A stretch of 64,000 nt of DNA from NCBI GenBank assembly GCA_963756605.1, contig CAVWOT010000025.1:22510-86509 (forward strand). Reading direction: 5' to 3'. Below the pieces are notes generated by a model. It was given only the letters and a program-made list of their open reading frames with translations. It was not told the origin of the DNA and did not search any database. This document shows, piece after piece, positions 1 through 10,006 of the stretch; position 1 is the stretch's first letter, and each line of letters starts with the position of its first letter. The DNA is from Bog-159 sp963756605. GTDB lineage: Bacteria; Acidobacteriota; Terriglobia; Bryobacterales; Bryobacteraceae. Both the position numbers and the translations under genes were made by a program.

Positions 1-271
1 CTGACTATCCGCCAAACGGCAGAATTACCAATGGCTTACACCCCGACGGCAAGTCTTAGAATTCCTAGCGCAGGTTGCGCTTTGAAGTAATCTACCACAC
101 GTTCGTTCAGGTTGTTACGGTTTTTTCAGACGCAGGCCAGCGAACGGGCCTCGGCCCCAGGAGTGCGGAATCGTACTTCAGAGAAAAGTGCTCTCGGCTC
201 GCGATCCCCGTGTGCGCTGTAATCCACCGGCTCAAACCATCACGTATACTTCATTAGAAGGGCGTCGATCG

Positions 272-2630
272 ATGACAATGCGTGCTGCGTTATTTCTATT
301 TGCGGCGACTGCGTGCATCTTGCCCGCACAGGAACTGGACCAAAACAAATCGGTTGCCGGGAAACCGAGCGCGAAGGAATTGTTCCTGAACCCGCGGCAA
401 ATGGCATATGGCGTCCAGGACCAAACTCCGGTACCGGCCAAAACTCAGTCCAAATCCGCCACAAAAGCGACCCAGCCAAAACCGCGGGTAAAGGCCACCA
501 ATGCAGCCGTTACTGGCCAATCCTCCTCCGCACCGGCGCGAACGGCTAATGCCGTCCCAATCGTTCCCGCCACCTACAGCAATATCCCGCTGGGCTTGCG
601 ATACACTGTACGCAAAAAAGAGGGCGATCAGATCACCGGGGTCCGCGACAGCCAGTTCCACTTCGGTGAACACATCCAACTCACCCTGGAAGTCGACGAC
701 TCAGGTTATCTGTACAGCGTCCAGCAGGGAACCAGCGGCAAATGGGAAGCGCTATCCGGGCGTATCCAAGCTGTTGTACTCGGAGCGCGACGCCCCAGGA
801 TATCTTCGACGCTCTGATTGCCCGGAAGGCGGCATTTTCATCGCGAGAACGTGCACCTGCTCATCGGAGCGAAAGCTACGCTCGCCAATTTGCGACACGA
901 ACTGGAGGAATGGCTTCCGGCGCAAGCCAAAGAGCACGATCGCGTCCTGGCGTACTTCGCCGGGCACGGCTTCGTCTATCAGGGCCGCGGTTACCTGGGG
1001 CCTTATGACATCGATTCACATAACATCCGGGTACCGGCCACCCCAGGGACGAGCTGGGCGCCGCGATCGGCGGAAAGATCCGGGCCAAGGATAAAATCCT
1101 GCTCACTGATTCGTGTTACAGCGGAGCCATACGTACCGAAGACTTACAAGATATCAACCCGCCGATCGATATGAATAAGTCGCTCTTAGACGGCCAGTCG
1201 CGACCGCGAAGTTTCCTATGAAAGCAAAAACTGGGGCGGCGGGCACGGTATCTTCACTTACTATGTGGTTCGCGGTATGGAAGGAGGGGCGGATGAGAAC
1301 GGCGACGGCGTCGTAACCGCCAACGAGCTCTACGATTTCGTCTACCGCAATGTGCGGCAGGATACGCAGAACGACAACCAGGGGCAGCAGAACCCTACAG
1401 TTGGCCAGGGCAGCTTCGATCCGCATGCTGTTGGCCTACGTTCCCAGCCGGGCCCGCCCCGGCGTTCCCCCCGCGGCCAACGCACATTCGTCGTTTAATC
1501 GAATATGGATGGCGTTGAAGTCTTTCTGGATGGCAAGTCCGCCGGTGTGGTCGATAAGAGCAAAGCTCTCACATTGCCAGGCTTGGCACCCGGAACTCAC
1601 ACCGTGAAGGGCGTAAAGATGGGTTACGAACCCGACGGCCCGCGCGAGGAATCCGTTTATCCAGGACGGGAAACCACGGTAAGCATCGAAATCCGGATCG
1701 CGCAGCGGCGCAATCGCCTCGCGGCCAATGCGCTCGACAAAGGCCTGGAGTTCTACAAGAAAGGGTACGCGAAGAACTATAAGAAGCCGTTGCGAAGTTT
1801 CAAAAGGCCCTCGATCTGGATCCCTCTTTCAGCCAGGCACCGCTATATCTGGCGCGGGCTTACAATGCACTGTTCGATGAACAGAACGCGGAGAAGTACT
1901 TTCGCAGGGCGCTCGAAATAGATCCGGATTATGAGGAGGCGCACGCCAGCTTCGGCGGCATGCTGCTGGATACCGGAAAAACCGACGAAGCCATCCGACA
2001 GTTCGAGACGGTCATCCGGCGGGATCCCAATAACGTACTGGCACTAACCAACCTGGCACAAGTCTACCGCATGAAGGAGCTATACGCGGATTCCATCGAA
2101 TCGGCCCGCAAAGCCGCTAAGCTGGGGCTCGAATTAGCCGAGCCGCAACTTTGGATGGCCGACAGCCTGCGGCAGAGCAGGAAGTATGAGCTTTCTATCC
2201 CGGAGTACGAGAACTACCTCGCCTAAGCAACTTTGACGGTAAGTTAGCGGGTCAGTTGAATTACTATGTGCTCGGGTTTCTCGTAGGTACGGGCCGGAAG
2301 AAACGGGCGGCCCAACAGGACATCCGGAGAGACCTGCGCAACTTGGCCTACTATGGCATGTGCGACAGCGAGAGCAAGCTGAAGAATTTCGCGCTGGCCA
2401 TCGTGGATTGTCAAAAAGCATTGACTTACGACACCCGCGATCCGTATGCCCACTATAGCCTGGCGCTGGCATTCGCCAACCAGGGAAAGCGCACCTCCGA
2501 CTACGGAATGCTGGCAGGTGCCGTACCTCACTTTCGCTCGATGTTGCAGATCGACCCGGACTTGGAAGAAACCAATTTCGCGCGGCAGAATATCCAAGCA
2601 ATCGAGAATTATTTGCCCCAATGCCCGTAG
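272..2630 (+). pseudogene. Caspase-like (peptidase C14) / PEGA / TPR protein, broken by many frameshifts
   Basis: Pieces of one secreted or periplasmic protein appear in successive frames. The ATG at 272 opens a signal peptide (hydrophobic ALFLFAATACILPAQ) and a basic linker, then a DUF4384-like beta region to about 760. After a shift and apparent loss of sequence, about 830-1035 encodes the caspase histidine motif YFAGHG. Another frame (about 1045-1190) encodes the catalytic cysteine motif LTDSCYSGA. A third (about 1200-1430) gives the end of the caspase fold with the acidic DENGDGVVTANE loop. A PEGA domain follows (1505-1780), then tetratricopeptide repeats in two more frames (1795-2226 and 2230-2630). 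At least six frame changes are needed, so no full product can be made as read. Both caspase dyad residues survive, so either decay is recent or the local sequence contains indel errors. It converges with the kinase gene 11 bp away. Confidence 0.75.
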
Positions 2631-2641
2631 TGGGTTAGGAA

Positions 2642-4371
2642 TCACCGCGCGGGGGCAGCCTGCACACAACGGAAGCCGATCATGGAATCGGTGTAGCGGG
2701 CAGGTATAGCGCTCCAATCCCAGATCCCTCCATACTCAAACTCTCCGGACGGCGACTTCCCGGCAGGATTCCGGTCGGCGGCCGCGCCGCGAATCTCGTA
2801 CCAAGGCTCGTGCGGTCCCGGCGGAGGTTTCAGGTGTGCCGCGAACCAGGTCACGTCCGCGGCCAAGGGCTTCACCTCCTGCTCGACCAACTCCCACGCG
2901 TTACCCACCATATTCAGCGCACCATAGGGGCTCGTGCCCTGTGTGAAACTGACGGCGGGCATGATCTCATGTTTGGCTAACAAGGCATTATCACGCACGT
3001 TGGCAAATCCCGGAATTCGATCGTCACCCCGGGGAAACAGCCGCCCTCGCGTGGCGCGCGCCGCCTTCTCCCATTCCTGCGCATTGGGCAAACGCTTGCC
3101 GGCCCACCGCGCGAACTCGCGGGCATCCGCTATAGTCACGTTCACCACCGGATAGTCAGGCTTTTCCGCGGCAAAGCGCGGCGGCAGCGCGGGCCCTGCC
3201 TCCTTACAGAAACGAGCATACGCTGCGTTGGTCACCTCAGTCCGATCGATGTAAAATGCCGGCAACTGCACGGGCGTGTTGTCACCGCCAAAATAGAAAC
3301 TCTCCCGCAGGCACTGGCACCATGTGAGCCACTGGCGGCATCGCCGTCTGCGCATTACGGTGCGGCGACAGGAGTAACTTCACTGATACCCCGGTAACTG
3401 CCAACAACGCGATCCCAATCACCGCCAGCCATACCTCGCCCTTAGGTTTCGCGAGCGTGGGTGCTGGCGGAACCGGGCCTGCGCGCGCGCCCGTAATCGG
3501 CACCGTCGGCAATTCCGATTCCATCACCACCGTCGCGGCTGGCGGCGCGTCCACCACAGTCAGGATAGCCTCGATGTCGCCCGCCACGGAGTCGAAGCTC
3601 GCAGGCCTCTCTGCGGCACTCTTCGCCATGCAGCGCGCGATCAGATCGCAGACCGCCTGCGGAACGCGGCCGTTGAGCTGTTCCAGGTTCACCGGCTCAT
3701 GCAGAATAGCGTAAAACAGGCGCTCGATACTATCGCCCTTGACAGCATGGAGGCCGTCAGCAGCTCGTAGAAAAGCGCGCCAAAGGCATACACATCCACG
3801 GCGGGACCGATGGTTTCGCCGAGCACTTGTTCTGGCGCCATGTAATGCGGCGTGCCCATTACGCTGCCCGTCCGTGTCATGGGTTAGCGCCTGGCTCTTG
3901 GCGATGTTGAAATCCATCAGCTTCACTACGCCGTTGGACGTCAGGTGTATGTTCTCCGGCTTAATATCCCGGTGCACGATTCCGAGAGGGTGAATGTATC
4001 CGAGTGCTTTCGCAATCTGCAGGGCGATGCGCAGCTTCGCTTTCAGGTCACCCAGCTGCCCGTCGCGCAAAGCACAGCGCAGATCCACGCCGCGCAGGAA
4101 CTCCATCACCATGAAGGGCCGCTGCCGTTCATCCACGCCGAAATCGTAAATGCAGACCACGTTGTCGTGGTCGATATTGCCGGCCAGGCGTGCCTCTTGC
4201 AGAAAGCGCGCTTTTAGGTCCGGATCGGCGCATCCTGCATCGGTGAGAATCTTCACTACTACCGTGCGTCCGATAACCGTATCGCGCGCGCGGTAGACTT
4301 CGGACATGCCGCCCCCCGGATACTCCTCCAGCTCGTATCTCGCGATGCGGGCGGGAAGCGCGAGTGGCAGA
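2642..4371 (-). pseudogene. Ser/Thr protein kinase fused to FGE-sulfatase-type domain, frameshifted
   Basis: Reading leftwards, the kinase starts near 4371 with a glycine loop (EEYPGGGMSEVY) that lies upstream of the first in-frame ATG (4307). Next come VVVKIL (ATP lysine), HRDIKPEN (catalytic Asp) and MDFNIAK (a DFG variant). Around 3885 the frame changes for GTPHYMAPEQ and the DVYAFGALFYELL helix, then returns near 3750. A transmembrane helix (WLAVIGIALLAVTGVSV) follows at about 3430-3380. Near 3290 a third shift moves into an FGE-sulfatase-like domain (VPAGEF, then FYIDRTEVTNAAYARFC, RLPNAQEWEKAARATRG and GFRCV). The order kinase-TM-FGE fits one receptor-like protein. The three shifts make it non-functional as read. 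Either decay or sequence error could explain this, since the caspase gene next to it is broken in the same way. Confidence 0.75.
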
Positions 4372-4409
4372 TGCAGTCCCCTTTTCAGGTGACGATAGCA
4401 CAGCGAAAA

Positions 4410-7400
4410 TCACTTCGACGAAGTGGGCAGGCCAGGCGCTTCGTCGATGACCGTGTAAAGCGCGCCGTTGCGCAGGTAGAGCCGTTCCATCTCCGCGCGG
4501 TTGAATGGACGCGCCCCCCGCCGTCCAAAGACGGCGAGCTGGTTTCCACTCTCATCCACCGCGCGATCGCGATCCAGGCCCTTCGACAGTGCGATCGCTT
4601 CACCCTTGGTCTTGAATGTGGCGATCAGCTCCGCCTCCACGGGCGGGCTAAATCCCCACAGACCCCGCGTCCTGGCGGGTGAAGTCAGTTGCAGAACGCG
4701 CAAGCCGTTCTTGCCGTCGGCCACATAAGCAAACAGGCTGGCATTGGTCATCCCTACTCGAACCGAGCGCGCGTCGTTGAGTGCACCTGCCGCATCATAG
4801 AATCGTGGCGGCGCGGGATGTTCCGGACGAGTGACGTCGATAATCGCTAATCCTTGCTGCCCGGCCGCCACATAGGCGTTGGTGCGCGCGACATAGACAT
4901 CCAATGCCTGCTTTAATGGAATCGACGCCTTAACCGCCGGCGATTTCACGTCCGTAATATCTACCACCTGCAATCCGTCTGCATCACAAATGAACGCGTA
5001 GCGGAACTGAATGGCAACGTGTCCAGCGCCCTTCAATGGCAGCGCGGAAACCACGTTTGGATGCATGGGATCGCCGATATCGATAATTACGACCCCCCGG
5101 TTACAGGATACATAAGCATAATTACCGGCAATTACTACATGATTCGCTCCCACTAAGATGCCGTCCGGGTTATAGGTCAGTGCCCGCTTCAGGAAGTTAT
5201 TACGCGGATCGCCATCCAGCAGAGTCCCGGCATTAATCAGAATCAAGCCCTCTTGCGCGTCGGCCACGTATAAGAACGCATATAGAAGACTGATGGGCTG
5301 CTCTTCATTCTCGGCGCTGCGGCGACGCGCGGGATCGACCGCCAAGGTGGTGGGTGACGCAATCCATCGTGCATCCTTGGTCGGCACGTGAAACCGCTGG
5401 CCAATAGGCGAGACGGGCGCTGTCACCATGCGCTCGGAGTTAGCCTTGTTGTCGATGTTAGCGACATCGTAGATCTCCACGCCGCCAGGTCCTTTCGCTG
5501 TATAAAGATACTCGCCGCGTAACTGAACGCTCAGGATATTCCCTTCGTGGCCATAAGCCTCATTGAGCAACTTAGTGCGTGCGAACCTGGCATAATTCTC
5601 CGGATAAGCCAGCTTCTGAAGGTAACTGCCGATTACCGCCTGTGGCTCGTCGTGCTCAGTCACCGCCACGGCCTGGAAGCCGTGTCTGCCCTCACCCACG
5701 TATACATACCGTCCGAAGAAATTGACGAAGTTCGTGCCCTCGAGCAGCAGTTGCGCCATCCAGGCGTTGTTGTCATTCTCGCGCGAGACGTGGCAGTCCG
5801 TGCAGGTACGCGTCTCGCGGGTGCGGACCGTGTGCGGATAATGCGGATTAAACGCCTGCCCGCTGTAGCCTTCCGACGAAACGGTCTGCTGCTGATGATA
5901 CAGCCACTCGCGATTGGCATTCTGCGAGCTTACCAGCACCGCGCTTGACGAACGCACCGGCACGACTCTATGGCCCTTCACCGTGCTATCGAGGCCCAGC
6001 ATAAACACATCGTCGCGTAACACCTGGAAATTATAAGTCGTATAGTTACGGGTATCGGCGTCGCCCTCCCAATGTAGCTCGGGCCGTTTGGCATTGGCCT
6101 TCATCGACAGATGGCAGCCGAAACAACTTGTCATCCAGGCGGTGTGACACGTATAGCAGGACATGCGCTCATTGGAATGCGCCAGTTGACCGGTACGCGC
6201 TGGTATGGCTCCCCAGCTGACGCCGTCGCGCTGCAATGTCTTGGCCAGCCGCGCCTTTTCGTTGTAGTTATAAGAGCCGGGCGTGACCGAATCCAGCACC
6301 TGCGAGACGGTCCATTCCTTGTCCGGATCCGTCATCGAGCGTTGTATCAATCTTCCTGCAACCCATTCGAACCGGCGCTTTCCGGACGGCGTGCGCAACC
6401 GCGAAAGGTCCGTACCCCCGTCCGGCGCCGCCGAATTCGATGTTTTCAGAGTGGCCCGTGCATTGATGGATCCATGGCAGTCGATGCAGTCAATCTCCAC
6501 GGCCGCACGCGCCTCCCCGTATAACTGGCCGTTCCCGTGGCTATCCCGCTCGAAATGACAATCGACACACTGGAGGCCTTTGTCCAGATGAATATCCTGC
6601 AAGTGCACCGCTTTCTTGAACTTGTCAGGATCGTCAAAAGCTACGGTTTGCCCGTCGGTATCCAACAAGTTGCCCTGCCGGTCGTGTTTGTAGACTGCCC
6701 GATAGACCCAGCCGTGGCCGTGGAAATCGGCGAACTGCGTCTGGTGCAGCTTCGGATTCAGTCCGCTCAAGTTAGCCAGGAACGCCGGATCCGACCAGTT
6801 GCCCCGCAGTGAAGCGGCTTCCGGATTACGTGCCAGTGACTCGGCGGCAGCTTCGGGAGGCAAGTTCTTCGAGGCCGCCGGATACATTTCGCCGCCGTCG
6901 GTCTCGTTATCCCACCACATATAGCCCAGGTATTGAAAGGCGTAAGATGTGCCCGGATGAATGTGACAAACCGTGCACTGGCTGGAGGGAATCGTACGAG
7001 TCAAACGGTGTTGAATCGGGTGGCCGGATTCATTCTTCGGTATCGTAGGATCGTTCGTGAAGCTATGCCCCAGGTTACCGTAGGAGGCATATTGGCCAGA
7101 ATGAATAGGGTCCCGATCGTTGGCGTAAACGACGTGGCAGGCAGTGCATCCCGACGAGCGGTAATCGCCGGGCTGATCGTTGGTGCCTAGGAAATACAGC
7201 AGAGGATCCGGCAGGCGCGTGCGCTGTAATCCTTGGAAGACTGGATCGGTCCGCGTCAGAGTGCCGAAGCCGCGGTTGCTGAGGCGGTCATCGCCGCGCT
7301 CGAAGACTCTCAGAGTATTGCCGGGCTGGGTAGCCTCAAATTCGGGCAGCGGCAGTAAATACGGCAGGATGCCTTTCGTGCGAGTGTCCTCGGCGGTCGG

Positions 7401-7943
7401 CTTAGGAGTCGTTACCAACTTTTGCGCGACTCCGTGTGCATCGTAGCTCTCGCCGAAAACGCCGTTCTTAAATGGAAATGCGCCGTTATTATATAAGGCA
7501 GCGCCCCAAAGAAACGATCCTTGCGACATCAGGCTGGTCTTGACGCGGGTAACGATATCAGTATGGCATCCGGAACTGCCACACGTTTCCGTAGCGGCGC
7601 GCAAGTCACCCGGATTGATAAAACGCACGAAAGCCGGGTCTTCCCGATTCAGAAGCGTGTAAGTGCGCGGCGGATTCGCGCTGGTTGGCCAGAAGCGCGG
7701 ATAGCGAGGACTCACGTGCGCCTGCAACTTATCGGTCACATCGGCATTGCCCCCATGACAGTCCGTACAGCCCAGGTGCACGGCCGTCGAGACATGCATC
7801 GGCTCAATCCCCACGTGGCATTTGGCGGATTGGCATCCTGCGCCCTTGCGTGCGGCCTCATCCACGGTCTGGCGGAGCAGATCGGCGGCCGACCCCGGCG
7901 AGATCAGCAACACTAATGAACCGAAGCCGACAAGTGCGCGCAT
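4410..7943 (-). CDS. Secreted decahaem cytochrome c with C-terminal LVIVD beta-propeller repeats
   Basis: An 1177-residue exported protein with an N-terminal signal peptide (LVGFGSLVLLISPGSAAD). The first two thirds hold ten candidate haem c sites: eight CXXCH (CTDCH, CTACH, CTVCH, CVDCH, CIDCH, CYTCH, CFGCH, CTDCH) and two wider CX4CH sites (CQSAKCH, CGSSGCH). From about residue 720 the protein becomes a repeat region of the LVIVD kind (units like GLQVVDITD, GLAIIDVTRPEHP, GVVIIDIGDPMHP), predicted to fold as a beta-propeller at or outside the cell surface. It is the last gene of a three-gene operon, starting 2 bp after the barrel gene. The role is inferred as periplasmic or extracellular electron transfer; the redox partner is unknown. 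Confidence 0.85.
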   Translation of the reverse strand: MRALVGFGSLVLLISPGSAADLLRQTVDEAARKGAGCQSAKCHVGIEPMHVSTAVHLGCTDCHGGNADVTDKLQAHVSPRYPRFWPTSANPPRTYTLLNREDPAFVRFINPGDLRAATETCGSSGCHTDIVTRVKTSLMSQGSFLWGAALYNNGAFPFKNGVFGESYDAHGVAQKLVTTPKPTAEDTRTKGILPYLLPLPEFEATQPGNTLRVFERGDDRLSNRGFGTLTRTDPVFQGLQRTRLPDPLLYFLGTNDQPGDYRSSGCTACHVVYANDRDPIHSGQYASYGNLGHSFTNDPTIPKNESGHPIQHRLTRTIPSSQCTVCHIHPGTSYAFQYLGYMWWDNETDGGEMYPAASKNLPPEAAAESLARNPEAASLRGNWSDPAFLANLSGLNPKLHQTQFADFHGHGWVYRAVYKHDRQGNLLDTDGQTVAFDDPDKFKKAVHLQDIHLDKGLQCVDCHFERDSHGNGQLYGEARAAVEIDCIDCHGSINARATLKTSNSAAPDGGTDLSRLRTPSGKRRFEWVAGRLIQRSMTDPDKEWTVSQVLDSVTPGSYNYNEKARLAKTLQRDGVSWGAIPARTGQLAHSNERMSCYTCHTAWMTSCFGCHLSMKANAKRPELHWEGDADTRNYTTYNFQVLRDDVFMLGLDSTVKGHRVVPVRSSSAVLVSSQNANREWLYHQQQTVSSEGYSGQAFNPHYPHTVRTRETRTCTDCHVSRENDNNAWMAQLLLEGTNFVNFFGRYVYVGEGRHGFQAVAVTEHDEPQAVIGSYLQKLAYPENYARFARTKLLNEAYGHEGNILSVQLRGEYLYTAKGPGGVEIYDVANIDNKANSERMVTAPVSPIGQRFHVPTKDARWIASPTTLAVDPARRRSAENEEQPISLLYAFLYVADAQEGLILINAGTLLDGDPRNNFLKRALTYNPDGILVGANHVVIAGNYAYVSCNRGVVIIDIGDPMHPNVVSALPLKGAGHVAIQFRYAFICDADGLQVVDITDVKSPAVKASIPLKQALDVYVARTNAYVAAGQQGLAIIDVTRPEHPAPPRFYDAAGALNDARSVRVGMTNASLFAYVADGKNGLRVLQLTSPARTRGLWGFSPPVEAELIATFKTKGEAIALSKGLDRDRAVDESGNQLAVFGRRGARPFNRAEMERLYLRNGALYTVIDEAPGLPTSSK

Positions 7944-7945
7944 GG

Positions 7946-10006
7946 TCAGAATGCCAACCTCAAGTTCAAAAACGCGGAGAAGAGCACGCGGCCATTGTAC
8001 AGATCGAGAAAGCCGTTCTGCGGAAAGAGCGCCCCGAATCCGGCCGTCACAACGATGTTTTCGCTCAGCAGCGGCCGATATTGCAGGCCGACACCAGCAT
8101 CCACGCCGATCCCCGAACGGATGCCCCGCTGGAAGAGTACCGCTTCGAGAACCTCCGTGCGATCGAATTTGAGATAGTTGACATTCAACGTCGAGCGCAG
8201 CTTGGGTGTGATTTTGGCATCCATCCCAGCGTTATACAACAGAATGCCCGGATTAACGAAGTTCGCCTGCCCCTCAAACAATCCGGGCCGAAGGTTGGGC
8301 AACAGGCTATTTGGCCCAAACAGAAACACGCCCGTGTTAGTGAGCGGAATAGCCTCGCGGTTCAAAAAGTTAACGCCGCCGCCTTCAAACAGATTATTGA
8401 TGAGCCCGCGGTCCGCCAATGCCTGGCTTCCGAGGAAACCGCCGCCGGCAAACTGTTGATCGGGCACGATGGCATCGAACCCATTGGCCTGGCCGTCGTT
8501 GACTTTGCCATCGCCGGAGGCAAAGAAGAAAGAAGCTTTCCAGGTCATCCAATCTTTCTCGTAAGATAACTCCAACGCGGCCATCTGCGCATTAATATGC
8601 TGCGGGCGGGCGGCGATCGGATTGAAGGTGTCGCGGCCGAAAGCCTCGTAAAACGCATCGGAGATATTGATGCGCCCTATGTGGCCGTCGCCGGTAATGC
8701 CGGCATATCCGGCGTGAATCGTATGCGGCAACGGCAAGCCTATAGGCGCCGGCCGGACCAGAAAGCCGTCTTTGTCGATCAGAAACGATGGTAAGTCATC
8801 GTTGTACAACAGACTGACATTTAAATTGTACCCTTTAGTTAGAAAATCATTTCGGTACAGGTTGGCAATATAGACCTTCTGCTCCCGCTCGCGCCATCGA
8901 TTTAATCCGCTGTTAGTGTCCTTTTCCAACATGTCGAAAAATGCCAGGTTATATTGATACCGGTTATCGCTGAAGGTGCCGAAAAGACGCGCGCCGGGTT
9001 GCTCATCGGAGAAGATGAAACCGCGAAAGTCGCTGGTGAACCGCTGGATGCCGAAGCGCACCGAAGTGAAATCAAAATAAGCGCTGCCGCGCTCATCGCT
9101 GTCTCCCGTACGCACGAACGCGCTGCTGCTGTTGGTGAGAAGCCGCTTTTCGAAAAACAACTCCTGCATGCCGACCGCCGTATCGGTGCGAGACGTGCCG
9201 TTCAACACGTTAATATTGACCAGGCCATTTTCGTTTGTCATCAGGTAATTGACATTGAATTCCGGAGTCACTCGCAGATCGTAACTGACCGGACTGAAAC
9301 CGGCATTGCCGCCGAACAGATCGAAGCTGACGCGGAAGTTCTGACTCATAGCGAACTGTGCCCCATTTCCGAAAAATCCGGGATTATCAGGTTCGGCGGC
9401 GCTGGGAGGGCTGGCTACCGGCAGGCGGCGCTCCTCCGCCAGCGTCTCGCTGGAGACGGCAATATTCAGGAAGTTATGGTGCCCAAACAGCGGGAAGTCA
9501 CCTTTCAGTTGGTTGCGATTAAAAGGGTCCCAGAAACGCGTGGGCGCATACAGAGCGTCAAGACCGCGGTCGTCATAGCGCCTGAGGTCGGGATTCGCGT
9601 CCGCTAGCCACCAACGATTAAATATAGGCGTAGCCTCGATGACCGCTTGGGGTGCGGCCGCCATCGCCATTTCCACGGGGCGGCGCGGACGTGGATAGAT
9701 GAGATCGGCCGTAATCTCCGGCAGAGGCGGTGGCGGATGCAAATCCGGGACGCGGCGTACCAGCGGACGCAGCCGATCCGCGGGAATTACGCGCGGTGGA
9801 GGCAGTTGCGCGCGCGCGGACGCGATGTAATCCGCAAGCGGGGAAGTCGTCACGACGGGTCTGCCCATCGTGCGGCGGGGCAGCTTGCGGATAGGAGTCA
9901 GCTCTCTGGGCGTGGCGCGCTCGAACTGGCGCCCCTTTTTCGGCAGTTGCGCACGCTGCGCAGCCACCGGCGCAACCAGCAGCAGAATCGCCCAAATGCG
10001 CTTCAT
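7946..10006 (-). CDS. Putative outer-membrane beta-barrel protein of cytochrome operon
   Basis: A 686-residue protein with a short signal peptide (MKRIWAILLLVAPVAAQ), a proline/arginine-rich N-terminal stretch to about residue 110, and then a long run of alternating polar/aromatic strands. It ends in LRLAF, and a terminal phenylalanine is typical of outer-membrane barrels. I do not recognise a named family. The start overlaps the stop of the upstream pentahaem cytochrome by 4 bp (ATGA), and its own stop is 2 bp from the decahaem cytochrome, so the three are almost certainly translated together. Lying between two multihaem cytochromes, it may be the porin of an electron conduit, analogous in layout to porin-cytochrome complexes. 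That role is inference. Confidence 0.7.
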   Translation of the reverse strand: MKRIWAILLLVAPVAAQRAQLPKKGRQFERATPRELTPIRKLPRRTMGRPVVTTSPLADYIASARAQLPPPRVIPADRLRPLVRRVPDLHPPPPLPEITADLIYPRPRRPVEMAMAAAPQAVIEATPIFNRWWLADANPDLRRYDDRGLDALYAPTRFWDPFNRNQLKGDFPLFGHHNFLNIAVSSETLAEERRLPVASPPSAAEPDNPGFFGNGAQFAMSQNFRVSFDLFGGNAGFSPVSYDLRVTPEFNVNYLMTNENGLVNINVLNGTSRTDTAVGMQELFFEKRLLTNSSSAFVRTGDSDERGSAYFDFTSVRFGIQRFTSDFRGFIFSDEQPGARLFGTFSDNRYQYNLAFFDMLEKDTNSGLNRWREREQKVYIANLYRNDFLTKGYNLNVSLLYNDDLPSFLIDKDGFLVRPAPIGLPLPHTIHAGYAGITGDGHIGRINISDAFYEAFGRDTFNPIAARPQHINAQMAALELSYEKDWMTWKASFFFASGDGKVNDGQANGFDAIVPDQQFAGGGFLGSQALADRGLINNLFEGGGVNFLNREAIPLTNTGVFLFGPNSLLPNLRPGLFEGQANFVNPGILLYNAGMDAKITPKLRSTLNVNYLKFDRTEVLEAVLFQRGIRSGIGVDAGVGLQYRPLLSENIVVTAGFGALFPQNGFLDLYNGRVLFSAFLNLRLAF

